DNA of 64,000 bases from an uncultured Christensenella sp. (GCA_910577055.1 CAJTKX010000005.1:62001-126000); one strand, 5' to 3'; counted from the stretch's first letter, positions 43,683 through 53,140 are shown. Numbers and translations are program-made. The notes: a model not told the origin generated them from the letters alone.

Positions 43683-44303
43683 ATGGCAAGACTTAACGTT
43701 AACCCCACCCGTATGGAGATGAAAAAGCTAAAATCCAGGCTCGATACGGCTGTAAGGGGACATAAGCTGTTAAAAGACAAATCGGACGAAATGGTTCGCC
43801 GCTTTTCCGTAATAATAAGGGAAAACAAAATTCTCCGCGATGAAGTGGAAAAGGAGCTTGCCGAAACGTTAAAACAGTTTTCGGTTGCACGCTCGGTTAC
43901 CCCGTCTTATCAAGCGGAAACGGCGTTTGCTATGCCGTCGGTTGCCGTCAAGGCTGACTGCGACATCCAAAGTATAATGGGCGTTGAGGTGCCTAAGCTT
44001 TCGGTTTCAACCGCAAAAAGGTCGGACGGCTTGCCTTACGCTTATCCCGAAATCACAAGCGAGGCAGACTATTCCGTGGAGCGCGCCTCCGCGCTTATCC
44101 CCAAGCTGTTGCGCCTTGCGGAAGTCGAAAAGTCCGTGCGTATGCTTGCCGACGAAATCGAGCGCAACAAACGCCGCGTAAACGCGCTTGAATACGTTAT
44201 GATACCGCAACTGCAAGAAACTATTAAATATATAAAATCCAAGCTCGACGAAAACGAAAGGGCGGCTGTAATCCGACTTATGAAAGTAAAGAATAAAACT
44301 TAA
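43683..44303 (+). CDS. ntpD: V-type ATPase subunit D
   Basis: 206 residues, central rotor coiled coil: NPTRMEMKKLKSRLDTAVRG at the N-terminus and RRVNALEYVMIPQLQETIKY near the C-terminus, both typical. Last gene of the operon. The ntpH and ntpJ genes of E. hirae are absent. Confidence 0.95.
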   Translation: MARLNVNPTRMEMKKLKSRLDTAVRGHKLLKDKSDEMVRRFSVIIRENKILRDEVEKELAETLKQFSVARSVTPSYQAETAFAMPSVAVKADCDIQSIMGVEVPKLSVSTAKRSDGLPYAYPEITSEADYSVERASALIPKLLRLAEVEKSVRMLADEIERNKRRVNALEYVMIPQLQETIKYIKSKLDENERAAVIRLMKVKNKT

Positions 44304-44307
44304 TTAA

Positions 44308-44345
44308 GCGCTCCGCGTAACTTCAAACGCGGGGCGTTATTTTGT
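44308..44345 (+). terminator. Terminator of the V-ATPase operon
   Basis: GCGCTCCGCG (44308-44317) pairs with CGCGGGGCGT (44328-44337), followed by TATTTTGTT. Confidence 0.8.
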
Positions 44346-44366
44346 TATAAAAACGGTAATTCGGTG

Positions 44367-44395
44367 TTGCAATACTTTTAAATTTGTGATATAAT
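44367..44395 (+). promoter_or_regulatory. Promoter of the DUF1538-PII operon
   Basis: TTGCAA (44367-44372), 17-base spacer, TATAAT (44390-44395). Confidence 0.75.
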
Positions 44396-44457
44396 AAAAA
44401 AATAATATCGATTAATACAAAATTGCACTTGCAGTATAGTTAAAAAATGGAGATGTA

Positions 44458-45996
44458 ATGGCAAAGGCGCTTATTTTAAAACTTAAAGAAGCACTAATCT
44501 CGGTATTGCCGATAGCGGCGATAGTCTTAATAATTTCGTTTACGCCCCTTGCGCCGCTTTCTTCAACCGAGCAAATCACCTTTGCCGTGTGCGCCGTGTT
44601 CTTAATTCTCGGCATCGGGCTTTTCAATTTGGGCGCGGAAATCGCAATGACGCCTATGGGCGGTTACGTCGGCACGGGACTTACCAAGTCCAAAAAGGTA
44701 ATAGTTTTAATATCCGTTTGCTTTATAATGGGCGTTTTAATCACTGTTGCCGAACCCGATTTATCCGTTCTTGCCGACCAAGTCAGCAGCGTTATGAACA
44801 ATATGGTTTTAATCGTAACCGTCGGCGTGGGCGTAGGGATTTTCCTAATTTTAGCCGTTTTGAAAATTGTTTTGAAAAAAGATTTGTCTTTACTTCTGAT
44901 GTTTTTCTATATGATTTTATTTGCGCTTAGCGCAATTCTTATAGAAAGCGGCAAGGGCAATTTTTTGGCTTTGTCGTTCGATTCGGGCGGTGTAACCACG
45001 GGACCCATAACAGTTCCTTTTATAATGGCGTTGGGCTTCGGTATAGCAACCACCGTCGGCGGCAGAAACGCAAACGAAAACAGCTTCGGACTAATCGCAA
45101 TGTGTTCGATAGGTCCTATCATCGCCGTAATAGTTTTGGCAATGTGCTCGAACGGCGGCAGTATCGACCCAAATACGATTTTGGAAGGCTACGAAACCGT
45201 TGAAGAAAGCCTTGCCACCGTAGGCTACGCCGTCCTCGATACCGTTAAAAACGTAGCAATCGCGCTCGGTCTTATCGTAGTATTTTTCTTTATTCTTCAA
45301 TTCACGGTGTTAAAGCTTCCCCGCCAAAAGCTTGCTCAGATAGGAATAGGCATAGCATATACTTTCTTCGGACTCGTAATTTTCCTTGTCGCGGTGGAAG
45401 TTGGCTTTATGCCCATCGGCTTTAAGCTCGGCAACCTAATGGCGGAATTTTCCGAGCCGGTGCTTGCCGTGTTTGGGTTTATTATCGGTTTGGTAGTCGT
45501 TCTTGCGGAGCCCGCTGTGCACGTCTTGAATAAACAAGTAGAAGAAGTCACGGGCGGCGGCGTTAAAAAGATAGAAATGGTGCTTGCGTTGTCCATAGCG
45601 GTCGGCGTTTCCATTTGTCTTTCGATTATCAGAATGATTTTCCATTTTTCGATTTTGTACTACCTTATCCCGGGTTATCTCATTTCATTGGGGTTGTCGT
45701 TTTTTGTTCCCAGAATATACACGGCAATCGCGTTCGACTCGGGCGGCGTTGCTTCTGGACCTTTAACTTCAAGCTTTATTTTGCCGCTTATCGTAGGCGC
45801 GTGCGTTGCCATTAACGGCGGCGCGGGCAATATCTTAACCGAGGCTTTCGGCGTAGTAGCAATGGTCGCAATGACGCCGCTAATAACCATTCAAACCCTC
45901 GGCTTTAAGGCGGTAATGTCGTCAAAAGTCCGCCATAAGATAGCGATGAAACGAATTCTGTCCGCCGACGACGAGCAGATTATCTACTTTAAATAG
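44458..45996 (+). CDS. DUF1538 membrane protein (UmpAB-like fused transporter)
   Basis: 512 residues, about a dozen helices in two homologous halves. Each half has a motif pair: LGAEIAMTPMGGYVG, then FDSGGVTTGPITVPFI in the first, and AEPAVHVLNKQ, then FDSGGVASGPLTSSFI in the second. DUF1538 proteins include the UmpA/UmpB pair reported as a Na+(Li+,K+)/H+ antiporter; here both are fused. Ribosome site GGAG. It lies just after the Na+-type V-ATPase operon and before two PII-like genes, which may gate it. The transported ion is inferred. Confidence 0.85.
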   Translation: MAKALILKLKEALISVLPIAAIVLIISFTPLAPLSSTEQITFAVCAVFLILGIGLFNLGAEIAMTPMGGYVGTGLTKSKKVIVLISVCFIMGVLITVAEPDLSVLADQVSSVMNNMVLIVTVGVGVGIFLILAVLKIVLKKDLSLLLMFFYMILFALSAILIESGKGNFLALSFDSGGVTTGPITVPFIMALGFGIATTVGGRNANENSFGLIAMCSIGPIIAVIVLAMCSNGGSIDPNTILEGYETVEESLATVGYAVLDTVKNVAIALGLIVVFFFILQFTVLKLPRQKLAQIGIGIAYTFFGLVIFLVAVEVGFMPIGFKLGNLMAEFSEPVLAVFGFIIGLVVVLAEPAVHVLNKQVEEVTGGGVKKIEMVLALSIAVGVSICLSIIRMIFHFSILYYLIPGYLISLGLSFFVPRIYTAIAFDSGGVASGPLTSSFILPLIVGACVAINGGAGNILTEAFGVVAMVAMTPLITIQTLGFKAVMSSKVRHKIAMKRILSADDEQIIYFK

Positions 45997-46004
45997 GAGG
46001 GAGT

Positions 46005-46478
46005 ATGGCAGATAAACCTATTAAGGAGCGCTCCGTTGCCGCAAAAGAGCGGGCGGTAGCCGCAAAAAAAGAAATAAAGCAACGCGTAGCTCAAAAAATA
46101 AAGCCCGCGTCGCCCAACACCGTTACCTCCAACCGGCTTAAACTGCTTATTACCGTAGTTGCAAGGAACAAAGCCGAGTACTTCACTGACCTTATTCAAT
46201 CTTTTGACGTGAATATGCAGATGATAGCCCTTGCCGAGGGTACGGCAAACGCGAAAATGCTCGGGCTTTTGGGTCTTACCGACAGCGAAAAGGCTGTAAT
46301 TTTAGGCGTTATACAAGAAAATAAAATTCCCGACGCAATGAATACATTGGAGCAAAAATTCAACACCATAAAGGACGGCAAAGGCGTGGCTTGCACCGTG
46401 CCCTTGACAAGCGTTATAGGCACGCTTATCTACGGCTTTTTATCAAACAACAGACTTACCGTTAAGGAGAGCAAATAA
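46005..46478 (+). CDS. PII-like protein with basic N-terminal extension
   Basis: 157 residues. From about residue 45 it has the ferredoxin-like start of PII-family proteins (LKLLITVVARNKAEYFTDLIQ) and later GKGVACTVPLTSVIGT, but no canonical GlnB T-loop Tyr. Residues 1-40 are a Lys/Ala/Glu-rich helix (AAKERAVAAKKEIKQRVAQK) not found in GlnB. Starts 8 bases after the DUF1538 gene with ribosome site GGAGGG. Likely a ligand-sensing regulator of that transporter. Confidence 0.75.
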   Translation: MADKPIKERSVAAKERAVAAKKEIKQRVAQKIKPASPNTVTSNRLKLLITVVARNKAEYFTDLIQSFDVNMQMIALAEGTANAKMLGLLGLTDSEKAVILGVIQENKIPDAMNTLEQKFNTIKDGKGVACTVPLTSVIGTLIYGFLSNNRLTVKESK

Positions 46479-46831
46479 TGAACGGCTACGAAATGATTTT
46501 ATGCATAGTAAACGCGGGGTTTTCAGAGCTTGTTATGGAAGCCGCGCGCGAAGAGGGCGCGCGCGGCGGCACGGTTATTCACGCCCGCGGTACTGCAAAT
46601 AAAGAGGCTGAGCAGTTCTTCCATATCGCCATTCAGCCCGATAAAGAAATTGTCATGATTTTGGTTCCCGTAGACATTAAAGACAAAGTATTGCACGCAA
46701 TTTATAAAAACGCCGGACTTAAAAGCGAGGGAATGGGCATAGCTTTTTCCGTTCCCGTGGACGAGGTTGTAGGTATCTCCGCGCCCGCCGCGCCCGAAAA
46801 AACGAACGAAACCGAAGGTAGAGACGAATGA
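46478..46831 (+). CDS. PII-family signalling protein (GlnB/PII-like)
   Basis: 117 residues: YEMILCIVNAGFSELVMEAAREEGARGGTVIHARG matches the PII start and T-loop-preceding region of divergent PII proteins associated with transporters; KEIVMILVPVDIKDKVLHAI is the second half. The uridylylation Tyr of GlnB is absent. Its ATG overlaps the previous stop by one base and its end overlaps the next gene by 4 bases. Confidence 0.85.
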   Translation: MNGYEMILCIVNAGFSELVMEAAREEGARGGTVIHARGTANKEAEQFFHIAIQPDKEIVMILVPVDIKDKVLHAIYKNAGLKSEGMGIAFSVPVDEVVGISAPAAPEKTNETEGRDE

Positions 46832-47964
46832 AATTCGAAACTCTGTGTTTGCACGCAGATAACAATATAAAGGACGAGTGGGGCGCTATAAACACCCCCA
46901 TATATCAAGCGGCGACTTTTGTGCACAAGGGCATAGGGGTGCCCGCAGATTACAGCTATACCCGCCTTTCCAACCCAACAAGGGCGCACCTTGAAAATAC
47001 AATTGCGGCGCTCGAAGGCGGCGTTGCTGCGCTTGCTTTTTCTTCGGGAATGGCGGCTATTTCAACGGTAATGAAGCTTTTCAAAGCACCCGCGCATATA
47101 ATCGCTTCCGACGATTTGTACGGCGGCAGTTTGCGCCTTTTCCGTAACGTAAACGTCTCCGACGGCTATACTTTCGATTTTGTCGATACCGGCGATACGG
47201 CAAAAGTCAAATCGCTTATAAAAAAAGAAACGGTCGCAATTTACTGCGAAACGCCCTCTAACCCGTTAATGCAAGTTTCGGATATCGCCGCGCTTTCGGC
47301 TATAGCGAAAGAGCACGGGTTGTTGCTTATAGTAGACAATACTTTTTTAACACCGTACTACCAACGCCCCATCGCGCTCGGTGCGGATATCGTTGTCCAC
47401 AGCGGCACAAAATATCTCGGCGGTCACAACGATACTCTTGCGGGCTTTGCGGTTTCGGCAAACAAGGATATTGCCGAACGGCTTTTATATCTGTATAAAA
47501 CCTTCGGCGCGTGTCTTGCGCCAACGGACAGTTTTTTAATCGAGCGCGGAATAAAGACGTTGCCTTTACGAATGGATAAAATAAGCTTCAACGCATCGCT
47601 AATCGCAAATTGGCTGCGCGGCAGAAAGGACGTTAAAAAGGTCTACTACGCGGGTTTTTCCGACCACGCGGGTTACGCCGTTTCCAAAAAGCAATCTACG
47701 GGCTTCGGCGGAATGATTGCTGTGGAGGTGACAAGCCGCGCCTTAGCCGAAAATATTTTAAAAAAAGTTAAAATCTTTCAGTACGCCGAAAGCCTCGGCG
47801 GAGTGGAAAGCCTTATCACTTTCCCTATGCTGCAAACACACGCGGACGTGCCGGAACCCGAGCGTATCGCTCGCGGCATAACGGACGCATTTTTGCGCAT
47901 TTCGGTAGGCATCGAAAACGCCGACGATTTAATCGCCGACTTGGAACAAGCTTTTAAATTATGA
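46828..47964 (+). CDS. Trans-sulfuration PLP enzyme (cystathionine gamma-synthase/lyase family)
   Basis: 378 residues of the Cys/Met metabolism PLP family: YSYTRLSNPTRAHLE, SSGMAAISTVMKLF, DDLYGGSLRLF, DNTFLTPYYQRPIALGADIV and PLP lysine in HSGTKYLGGHND. MetB, MetC and MetY/MGL activities cannot be separated from sequence alone. Heading a methionine operon suggests cystathionine gamma-synthase or O-acetylhomoserine sulfhydrylation. Start overlaps the PII gene. Confidence 0.92.
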   Translation: MKFETLCLHADNNIKDEWGAINTPIYQAATFVHKGIGVPADYSYTRLSNPTRAHLENTIAALEGGVAALAFSSGMAAISTVMKLFKAPAHIIASDDLYGGSLRLFRNVNVSDGYTFDFVDTGDTAKVKSLIKKETVAIYCETPSNPLMQVSDIAALSAIAKEHGLLLIVDNTFLTPYYQRPIALGADIVVHSGTKYLGGHNDTLAGFAVSANKDIAERLLYLYKTFGACLAPTDSFLIERGIKTLPLRMDKISFNASLIANWLRGRKDVKKVYYAGFSDHAGYAVSKKQSTGFGGMIAVEVTSRALAENILKKVKIFQYAESLGGVESLITFPMLQTHADVPEPERIARGITDAFLRISVGIENADDLIADLEQAFKL

Positions 47965-49142
47965 AATACGATTTCGATAAAGTTTGTGACCGTAAAGGCA
48001 CGAACAGCTTAAAATACGATTTTGCCGCTTGCCGCGGTAAAAGCGAAAGCTTAATTCCCCTTTGGGTTGCGGATATGGACTTTCCCGCCCCCGAAGAGGT
48101 ATTATCCGCACTCCGCAAAAAGGCGGAACACGGCATGTTTGGCTATTCCGAACCGGACGAAAAATACTTTTCGACGTTGCACGGTTGGTTTCTGTCCCGC
48201 CACGGCTGGGAAACAAAGCCCGAAAAATTCGTCTTGACGTGCGGCGTGGTTTTTTCAATTTGCACGCTTATTCGTGCCCTTACAAACGAGGGCGACGCGG
48301 TCATAATCTGCCAACCCGTCTATTACCCGTTTGAGGAAAGTATAAAGTTAAACAACAGAAAGCTTGTAATAAGCAAGCTTAAAAACAAAGACGGCTACTA
48401 CACGATAGATTTCGACGACTTTGAAACGAAAATAACGGAAAATAGCGCCAAAGCTTTTATCCTTTGCAATCCGCACAACCCCGTCGGCAGAGTGTGGACG
48501 GCGGAAGAGCTTGCTCGCCTCGGCGATATCTGTTTAAAGCACGGCGTGTTCGTTATATCAGACGAAATCCACTCGGACTTCGTCTACGGCGGCAATAAGC
48601 ACACGGTTTTTTCCACCGTTAAAAAGGAATTCGAAAAAATAAGCGCAATCTGCACCGCGCCCACAAAAACTTATAATTTGGCGGGCTTGCATATTGCAAA
48701 CACTTATATCGAAAACGACGACGTCCGCGCTAAGTTCGTAACCGAGTTGGACAAGCAAGGCTATTCGCAGCCCAATATAATGGGCTTGGTCGCGTGCCAA
48801 GCGGCTTACGCATACGGTGCGGAATGGCTTGAAGAACTGAAACGATATTTAACCCGAAATTTGCAATTGGTGCGGGAATATGCTGCAACTACGCTTGGCG
48901 GGATAACCCTTGTCGAGCCGCAAGGCACCTACCTTGTTTGGCTTGATTGCCGCGCTCTCAAACTATCGGACGAACAGCTTGCCGCGCTGTTCGAAAGGGA
49001 CGCAAAACTTTGGGTGGACGACGGGTTTATCTTCGGCGAGGGCGGCAGCGGTTTCGAAAGAATAAACATAGCTTGTCCGCGCTCGGTTTTAAAACTTGCT
49101 TTGGATAATTTAAGCGCGGCGGTAAGGCGGGCCGAAAAATGA
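47961..49142 (+). CDS. MalY/PatB-type cystathionine beta-lyase
   Basis: 393-residue fold-type I aminotransferase-like C-S lyase: LIPLWVADMDFPAPEEV is the MalY/PatB start, CNPHNPVGRVW and SDEIHSDFVYGG bind cofactor, PLP lysine in APTKTYNLAGLHIA, and arginine in FERINIACPRSVL. Cleaves cystathionine to homocysteine for MetH. It overlaps both neighbours by 4 bases. Confidence 0.93.
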   Translation: MKYDFDKVCDRKGTNSLKYDFAACRGKSESLIPLWVADMDFPAPEEVLSALRKKAEHGMFGYSEPDEKYFSTLHGWFLSRHGWETKPEKFVLTCGVVFSICTLIRALTNEGDAVIICQPVYYPFEESIKLNNRKLVISKLKNKDGYYTIDFDDFETKITENSAKAFILCNPHNPVGRVWTAEELARLGDICLKHGVFVISDEIHSDFVYGGNKHTVFSTVKKEFEKISAICTAPTKTYNLAGLHIANTYIENDDVRAKFVTELDKQGYSQPNIMGLVACQAAYAYGAEWLEELKRYLTRNLQLVREYAATTLGGITLVEPQGTYLVWLDCRALKLSDEQLAALFERDAKLWVDDGFIFGEGGSGFERINIACPRSVLKLALDNLSAAVRRAEK

Positions 49143-50020
49143 GAATAGAGGAAATTTTAAATAAAAAAAGAACGCTTTCGTTCGAGGTGTTTCCGCCCAA
49201 AAAGGACGGTGAAGAGGACTACGAAAAGCTTTACAAAACCATTGACGCGTTAAAGGCTTTAAACCCCGATTTCATCAGCGTAACATACGGCGCAAGCGGC
49301 ACCAACGCCCGCGGCGCGGCAGAGGTTGCGGGGCGAATAAAAAACGCCGGTATCGAGCCTTTGGCGCATATCACGGGCGGGCCGTCTACTCCCGCCGATA
49401 TCGATGCGCTTTCACAAAAGCTTAAAGGCTTGGGCGTTGAAAACGTCCTTGCCCTACGCGGCGACAAACCCGTGGAGTACGACGCGGACTACTGCAAGCA
49501 CTTTAAGCACGCGTCGGACTTGGAGGAGTATCTTTGCAAGTACGGCTTTTGCATTGGCGCGGCTTGCTACCCCGAGGGGCATATCGAAAGCGACAGCCTA
49601 TACAGCGACCTTGAAAATTTAAAGAAGAAAGTAGAAAGCGGCGCGGCGTTTTTCATAACGCAAATGTTTTTCGACAACGCGTACTATTACCGCCTTGTGC
49701 ATGAGGCGCGCAGAATGCGCATAGAAATTCCCATTATCCCGGGCATAATGCCGCTTACGGGCGTTAAAAGTATTGCAAGAATAAAGTCTATGTGCGGCAG
49801 TACAGTGCCAATCGAGCTGCGCAATATGATAGAGGTGTATTCCAAATCACCCGCGGCGTTGCGAGAGGTTGGCTTGAACTACGCCGTCTATCAAATAACC
49901 GATTTAATCGCTAAGGGCGCGCCGGGGGTGCATATCTATACCATGAACCGCGCCGACTACGCTACGGAAATAATATCAAGGCTTAAAAATATAATAAATG
50001 AATTTTTCAAAGCTGACTGA
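49139..50020 (+). CDS. metF: Methylenetetrahydrofolate reductase
   Basis: 293 residues: TLSFEVFPPKKDGEEDY, DFISVTYGASGT, ENVLALRGDKP, FCIGAACYPEGH and AAFFITQMFFDNAYYYRL are all family hallmarks of the FAD-binding barrel. Produces 5-methyl-THF, the methyl donor for MetH encoded downstream. Overlaps the next gene. Confidence 0.96.
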   Translation: MRIEEILNKKRTLSFEVFPPKKDGEEDYEKLYKTIDALKALNPDFISVTYGASGTNARGAAEVAGRIKNAGIEPLAHITGGPSTPADIDALSQKLKGLGVENVLALRGDKPVEYDADYCKHFKHASDLEEYLCKYGFCIGAACYPEGHIESDSLYSDLENLKKKVESGAAFFITQMFFDNAYYYRLVHEARRMRIEIPIIPGIMPLTGVKSIARIKSMCGSTVPIELRNMIEVYSKSPAALREVGLNYAVYQITDLIAKGAPGVHIYTMNRADYATEIISRLKNIINEFFKAD

Positions 50021-50615
50021 ACAAATTTACAACTACCTCGGTTTTCACTCGGTAAATAAAAGCTCGGAAACCGATGCGGCGATAGCGCAGTGCCTTGACG
50101 AGCTGAAAAGGGTTGCTCACTTCCGCTATAAATACAAATATTTCTCCGCCCCGCCAGAGTTTTTAAAAAAGGAGCCTTACCTTTCTTATCTCCGCGGCAG
50201 CAGCGGAGTAATTCTTGCCGTGATGACCCTCGGCGGCGAGGTTGACGCTAGAATTAAATTTTATTCCCGCACGGACGCGGCTAAATCGCTTATTTTGGAC
50301 GCTTGTGCGAGTGCGTACCTTGAATTTCTTTCCGACGATTACGAAAAGAATTTGGGCGACAACTTGTCTTACAGATTTTGTCCCGGCTACGGCGGCAGCA
50401 GCGTCGAGGACTTGAAGTATATCTTTGAAATACTTTCGCCCGAAAAGATCGGCGTAACTCTTTCGGATACAAACTATATGTTGCCGTCCAAATCTATGGC
50501 GGGTATAATCGCCGTCGGCGGCGCAACCGAAAAATCTTGTAAAAACTGTATAATAGGCGAACACTGCGAGTATAAAAAAGGGGGTGTCAAATGTTACGGC
50601 TCGGAGAAGAAGTAA
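49998..50615 (+). CDS. Stand-alone methionine synthase activation domain protein (TM0269-like)
   Basis: 205 residues resembling the SAM-binding reactivation domain of MetH: SYRFCPGYGGSSVEDLKYIF and IGVTLSDTNYMLPSKSMAGI correspond to its 'R.s.GYG...' and 'L.....M.P..S..G' motifs. The C-terminal CKNCIIGEHCEYKKGGVKC adds four cysteines. In Thermotoga-type systems this domain is a separate gene paired with a short MetH, exactly as here. Overlaps metF and metH. Confidence 0.88.
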   Translation: MNFSKLTEQIYNYLGFHSVNKSSETDAAIAQCLDELKRVAHFRYKYKYFSAPPEFLKKEPYLSYLRGSSGVILAVMTLGGEVDARIKFYSRTDAAKSLILDACASAYLEFLSDDYEKNLGDNLSYRFCPGYGGSSVEDLKYIFEILSPEKIGVTLSDTNYMLPSKSMAGIIAVGGATEKSCKNCIIGEHCEYKKGGVKCYGSEKK

Positions 50616-52921
50616 TAGTTTTCGACGGCGGAATGGGCAGCGAGCTTGAAAAGCTCGGCTTTGACGGCAGTCCCGAAGAATTAAATATCACCCGCCCCGA
50701 AGTCATTCAAAAAATACACCGTTCGTATTCCTCGGCAGACTGTATAATGACTAATTCGTTCGGTCTGAACAAAGTCAAGTACAAGGGCAAATATTCCTTA
50801 AAACAGCTTGCTTTAAAAGCCGTAGAAAACGCGCGCGTCGCGGGCAAAAAGGTTATTTTCGATATCGGACCAACGGGCGCAATGTTACAGCCTTTGGGAA
50901 CGCTTTCCTTTGACGAAGCTTACCAAGCCTTTGCCGAAATAGTAGAATACACTAGGGATTTAGTTGACGGCTATATTACCGAAACTTTTTCCGACCTTTA
51001 CGAAATGAAGGCTTGCATTCTTGCCATAAAAGAACACTGCAACAAACCCATTTTTGCAACCATGACATTTGACGGCACGGGCAGAACGCTTACCGGCTCC
51101 ACCCCCGAAATAGTCGCAAACACATTGGAAGGCTTGGGTGTGGACGCACTCGGCGTTAACTGTTCGGCGGGACCCAAGGAATTGGAAGGGGTTGTCGAAC
51201 GCTTTTTACAGTGCAGCGGCGTACCCGTAATGGTACAGCCCAACCGCGGCTTGCCTATATTAAAAGACGGAAAAACCGAGTATATTCTCGATATCGAAGA
51301 GTTTGATTTTTATATAAACAAATTTATAGCCGGCGGGGTAGCCGTCGTTGGCGGCTGCTGCGGGACAACGCCCGAATTTATAGAACGCATAAGCCGTTTC
51401 GGCGGCACAAAAGTTAAGCCGCGCCAAGTCGAGCGGGCTACGGTAGTCAACTCCGCAACAAAAGCGGTAAAAATCGACGGCGTAAAAATCTGCGGCGAAA
51501 GGTTGAACCCCACGGGCAAAAAAAAGCTTAAACAAGCTTTGCTTTCGGGCAATTTGGACTTCTTGGTAGACGAGGCAGTCGCTCAGCAAGAGGCGGGGGC
51601 GGACATCCTCGATTTAAACGTCGGACTGCCCGAGCTGGACGAAAAGACGGTAATCGTGGACGCGCTTAAAAAAATTCAAGAATACGTTGACTTGCCGTTG
51701 CAAATCGATTCGTCCGACAAAGATGCGATAGAACGCGGCGCGCGCTATTACAACGGCATTCCGCTTATCAACAGCGTTAACGGTGAAGTCGAGGTTATGG
51801 ACGCTGTTTTTCCCGTCGCAAAAAAGTACGGCTCGGTTGTTTTGGGACTTACAATGGATGCAAACGGAGTGCCAAAAACCGCACAACAGCGGTTTGCAAT
51901 AGCCAAACGGATAGTGGAGCGCGCCGAAAAATTCGGCATACCCCGCCACAAGATAATAATAGACACCCTTGTTTTAACGGCTTCGGCGGAGCAAAAGCTT
52001 GTCAAAGAAACGGTCGAAGCGTTGCGGCTTGTGCAGTCGCTCGGCGTAAAAACCGCGCTCGGCGTGTCCAATGTATCGTTCGGTTTACCCAATAGGGGGC
52101 TGCTTAACAAAACTTTCTTGACTATGGCGATGACTTGCGGACTGAACATGCCGATTATGAACCCTATGGACGGTGAAATGACGGGCGCGGTCAAGGCGTT
52201 CGCCGTGCTGTCCGGCAAAGACGAAAACGCCGAAAACTATATTGAAATTTACAAAGATTACACAAGCGCCGCAAGCGCGGCAGCGGCGGTTAAAACCGAA
52301 AAAACCTCGGCTGCTTATAACCTTTACGACTGTATAAAAAAGGGCATAAAATCGCAAGCGGCAGAGCTGTGCCTGCGTGAACTTGAAACTGCCGACGCAA
52401 TGACCGTTGTAAACGGTATACTCATAAAAGCGCTTGAAGAGGTGGGCAAGCTATACGACGGCGGCAAGCTGTTTTTACCTCAGCTTGTTTCTTCGGCGGA
52501 GGCGGCAAAGTGCGCGTTTGCGGTTGTGGGCGAACGGCTTCCCAAGGGCACGGCAAAAAAAGCAAAAATCGTGCTTGCCACGGTAAAGGGCGACGTGCAC
52601 GATATCGGCAAAAATATAGTAAAGGTGGTTTTGGAATCCTACGGATACGAGGTAATCGATTTAGGCAAAGACGTACCGCCGCAAACGGTAGTGGAAGCGT
52701 ATAAAAACCATAATCCGCTTGCCGTCGGGCTTTCCGCGCTTATGACTACCACCGTCAAAAGTATGGAAGAAACCATAACCGCACTAAATAATGCGGGTTG
52801 CAAAAGCGCTGTATTCGTAGGCGGAGCCGTGCTCAATCACGAAATCGCAAAAAAAATAGGCGCAGACTATTACACCAAGGACGCGCTTGAATTTGTCAAA
52901 GTTCTTGAAACGATAATTTAA
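50591..52921 (+). CDS. metH: Cobalamin-dependent methionine synthase, short form
   Basis: 776 residues. Homocysteine domain (VFDGGMGSELEKLGF; zinc cysteines in GVNCSAGP and GGCCGTTPEF), pterin domain (GERLNPTGKKKLKQAL; DLNVGLPELDEK), helical cap, and B12 domain with DVHDIGKNIV (D-x-H-x-x-G) near residue 668. It lacks the fourth, activation domain of E. coli MetH, which is supplied by the preceding gene. A cobalamin riboswitch lies right after it. Confidence 0.96.
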   Translation: MLRLGEEVIVFDGGMGSELEKLGFDGSPEELNITRPEVIQKIHRSYSSADCIMTNSFGLNKVKYKGKYSLKQLALKAVENARVAGKKVIFDIGPTGAMLQPLGTLSFDEAYQAFAEIVEYTRDLVDGYITETFSDLYEMKACILAIKEHCNKPIFATMTFDGTGRTLTGSTPEIVANTLEGLGVDALGVNCSAGPKELEGVVERFLQCSGVPVMVQPNRGLPILKDGKTEYILDIEEFDFYINKFIAGGVAVVGGCCGTTPEFIERISRFGGTKVKPRQVERATVVNSATKAVKIDGVKICGERLNPTGKKKLKQALLSGNLDFLVDEAVAQQEAGADILDLNVGLPELDEKTVIVDALKKIQEYVDLPLQIDSSDKDAIERGARYYNGIPLINSVNGEVEVMDAVFPVAKKYGSVVLGLTMDANGVPKTAQQRFAIAKRIVERAEKFGIPRHKIIIDTLVLTASAEQKLVKETVEALRLVQSLGVKTALGVSNVSFGLPNRGLLNKTFLTMAMTCGLNMPIMNPMDGEMTGAVKAFAVLSGKDENAENYIEIYKDYTSAASAAAAVKTEKTSAAYNLYDCIKKGIKSQAAELCLRELETADAMTVVNGILIKALEEVGKLYDGGKLFLPQLVSSAEAAKCAFAVVGERLPKGTAKKAKIVLATVKGDVHDIGKNIVKVVLESYGYEVIDLGKDVPPQTVVEAYKNHNPLAVGLSALMTTTVKSMEETITALNNAGCKSAVFVGGAVLNHEIAKKIGADYYTKDALEFVKVLETII

Positions 52922-52931
52922 ATTGAATATT

Positions 52932-53044
52932 CGTAGGTTGCACGGCGCAAGTATGTGCATTAAACGGGGAATACGGTGAAATTCCGTAGCTGTACCGCAA
53001 CGGTAAGCCTCTCAAAGGGGACAAGTCCGAACGCCAGACCTACG
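52932..53044 (+). promoter_or_regulatory. Cobalamin riboswitch
   Basis: P1 pairs CGTAGGT (52932-52938) with ACCTACG (53038-53044). Inside are AACGGGGAATACGGTGAAAT, GCTGTACCGCAACGGTAA and AAGTCCGAACGCCAGACC, which match the B12-box core consensus. Adenosyl- or methylcobalamin binding would favour the terminator at 53087 and lower expression of the two genes downstream. Confidence 0.92.
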
Positions 53045-53086
53045 TTAATCTTTCCGTTTGGTTCGAGTTAAACCGAGCGTGTAATC

Positions 53087-53112
53087 GGCACGCTTTTTCG
53101 GCGTGCCTTTTT
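53087..53112 (+). terminator. Expression-platform terminator of the cobalamin riboswitch
   Basis: GGCACGC (53087-53093) pairs with GCGTGCC (53101-53107), followed by TTTTT. An alternative hairpin GGTT-CGAGTTA-AACC (about 53060-53074) precedes it. Confidence 0.85.
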
Positions 53113-53140
53113 AAATAAAAAAAATTAAGGAGAAGCACTT

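Noticed and set aside
52921..53140. Alternative reading of the post-metH leader as a SAM riboswitch or T-box
   Set aside because: The core blocks match the cobalamin consensus and no T-box bulge (TGG-containing NNGGTGGNACC) is present.
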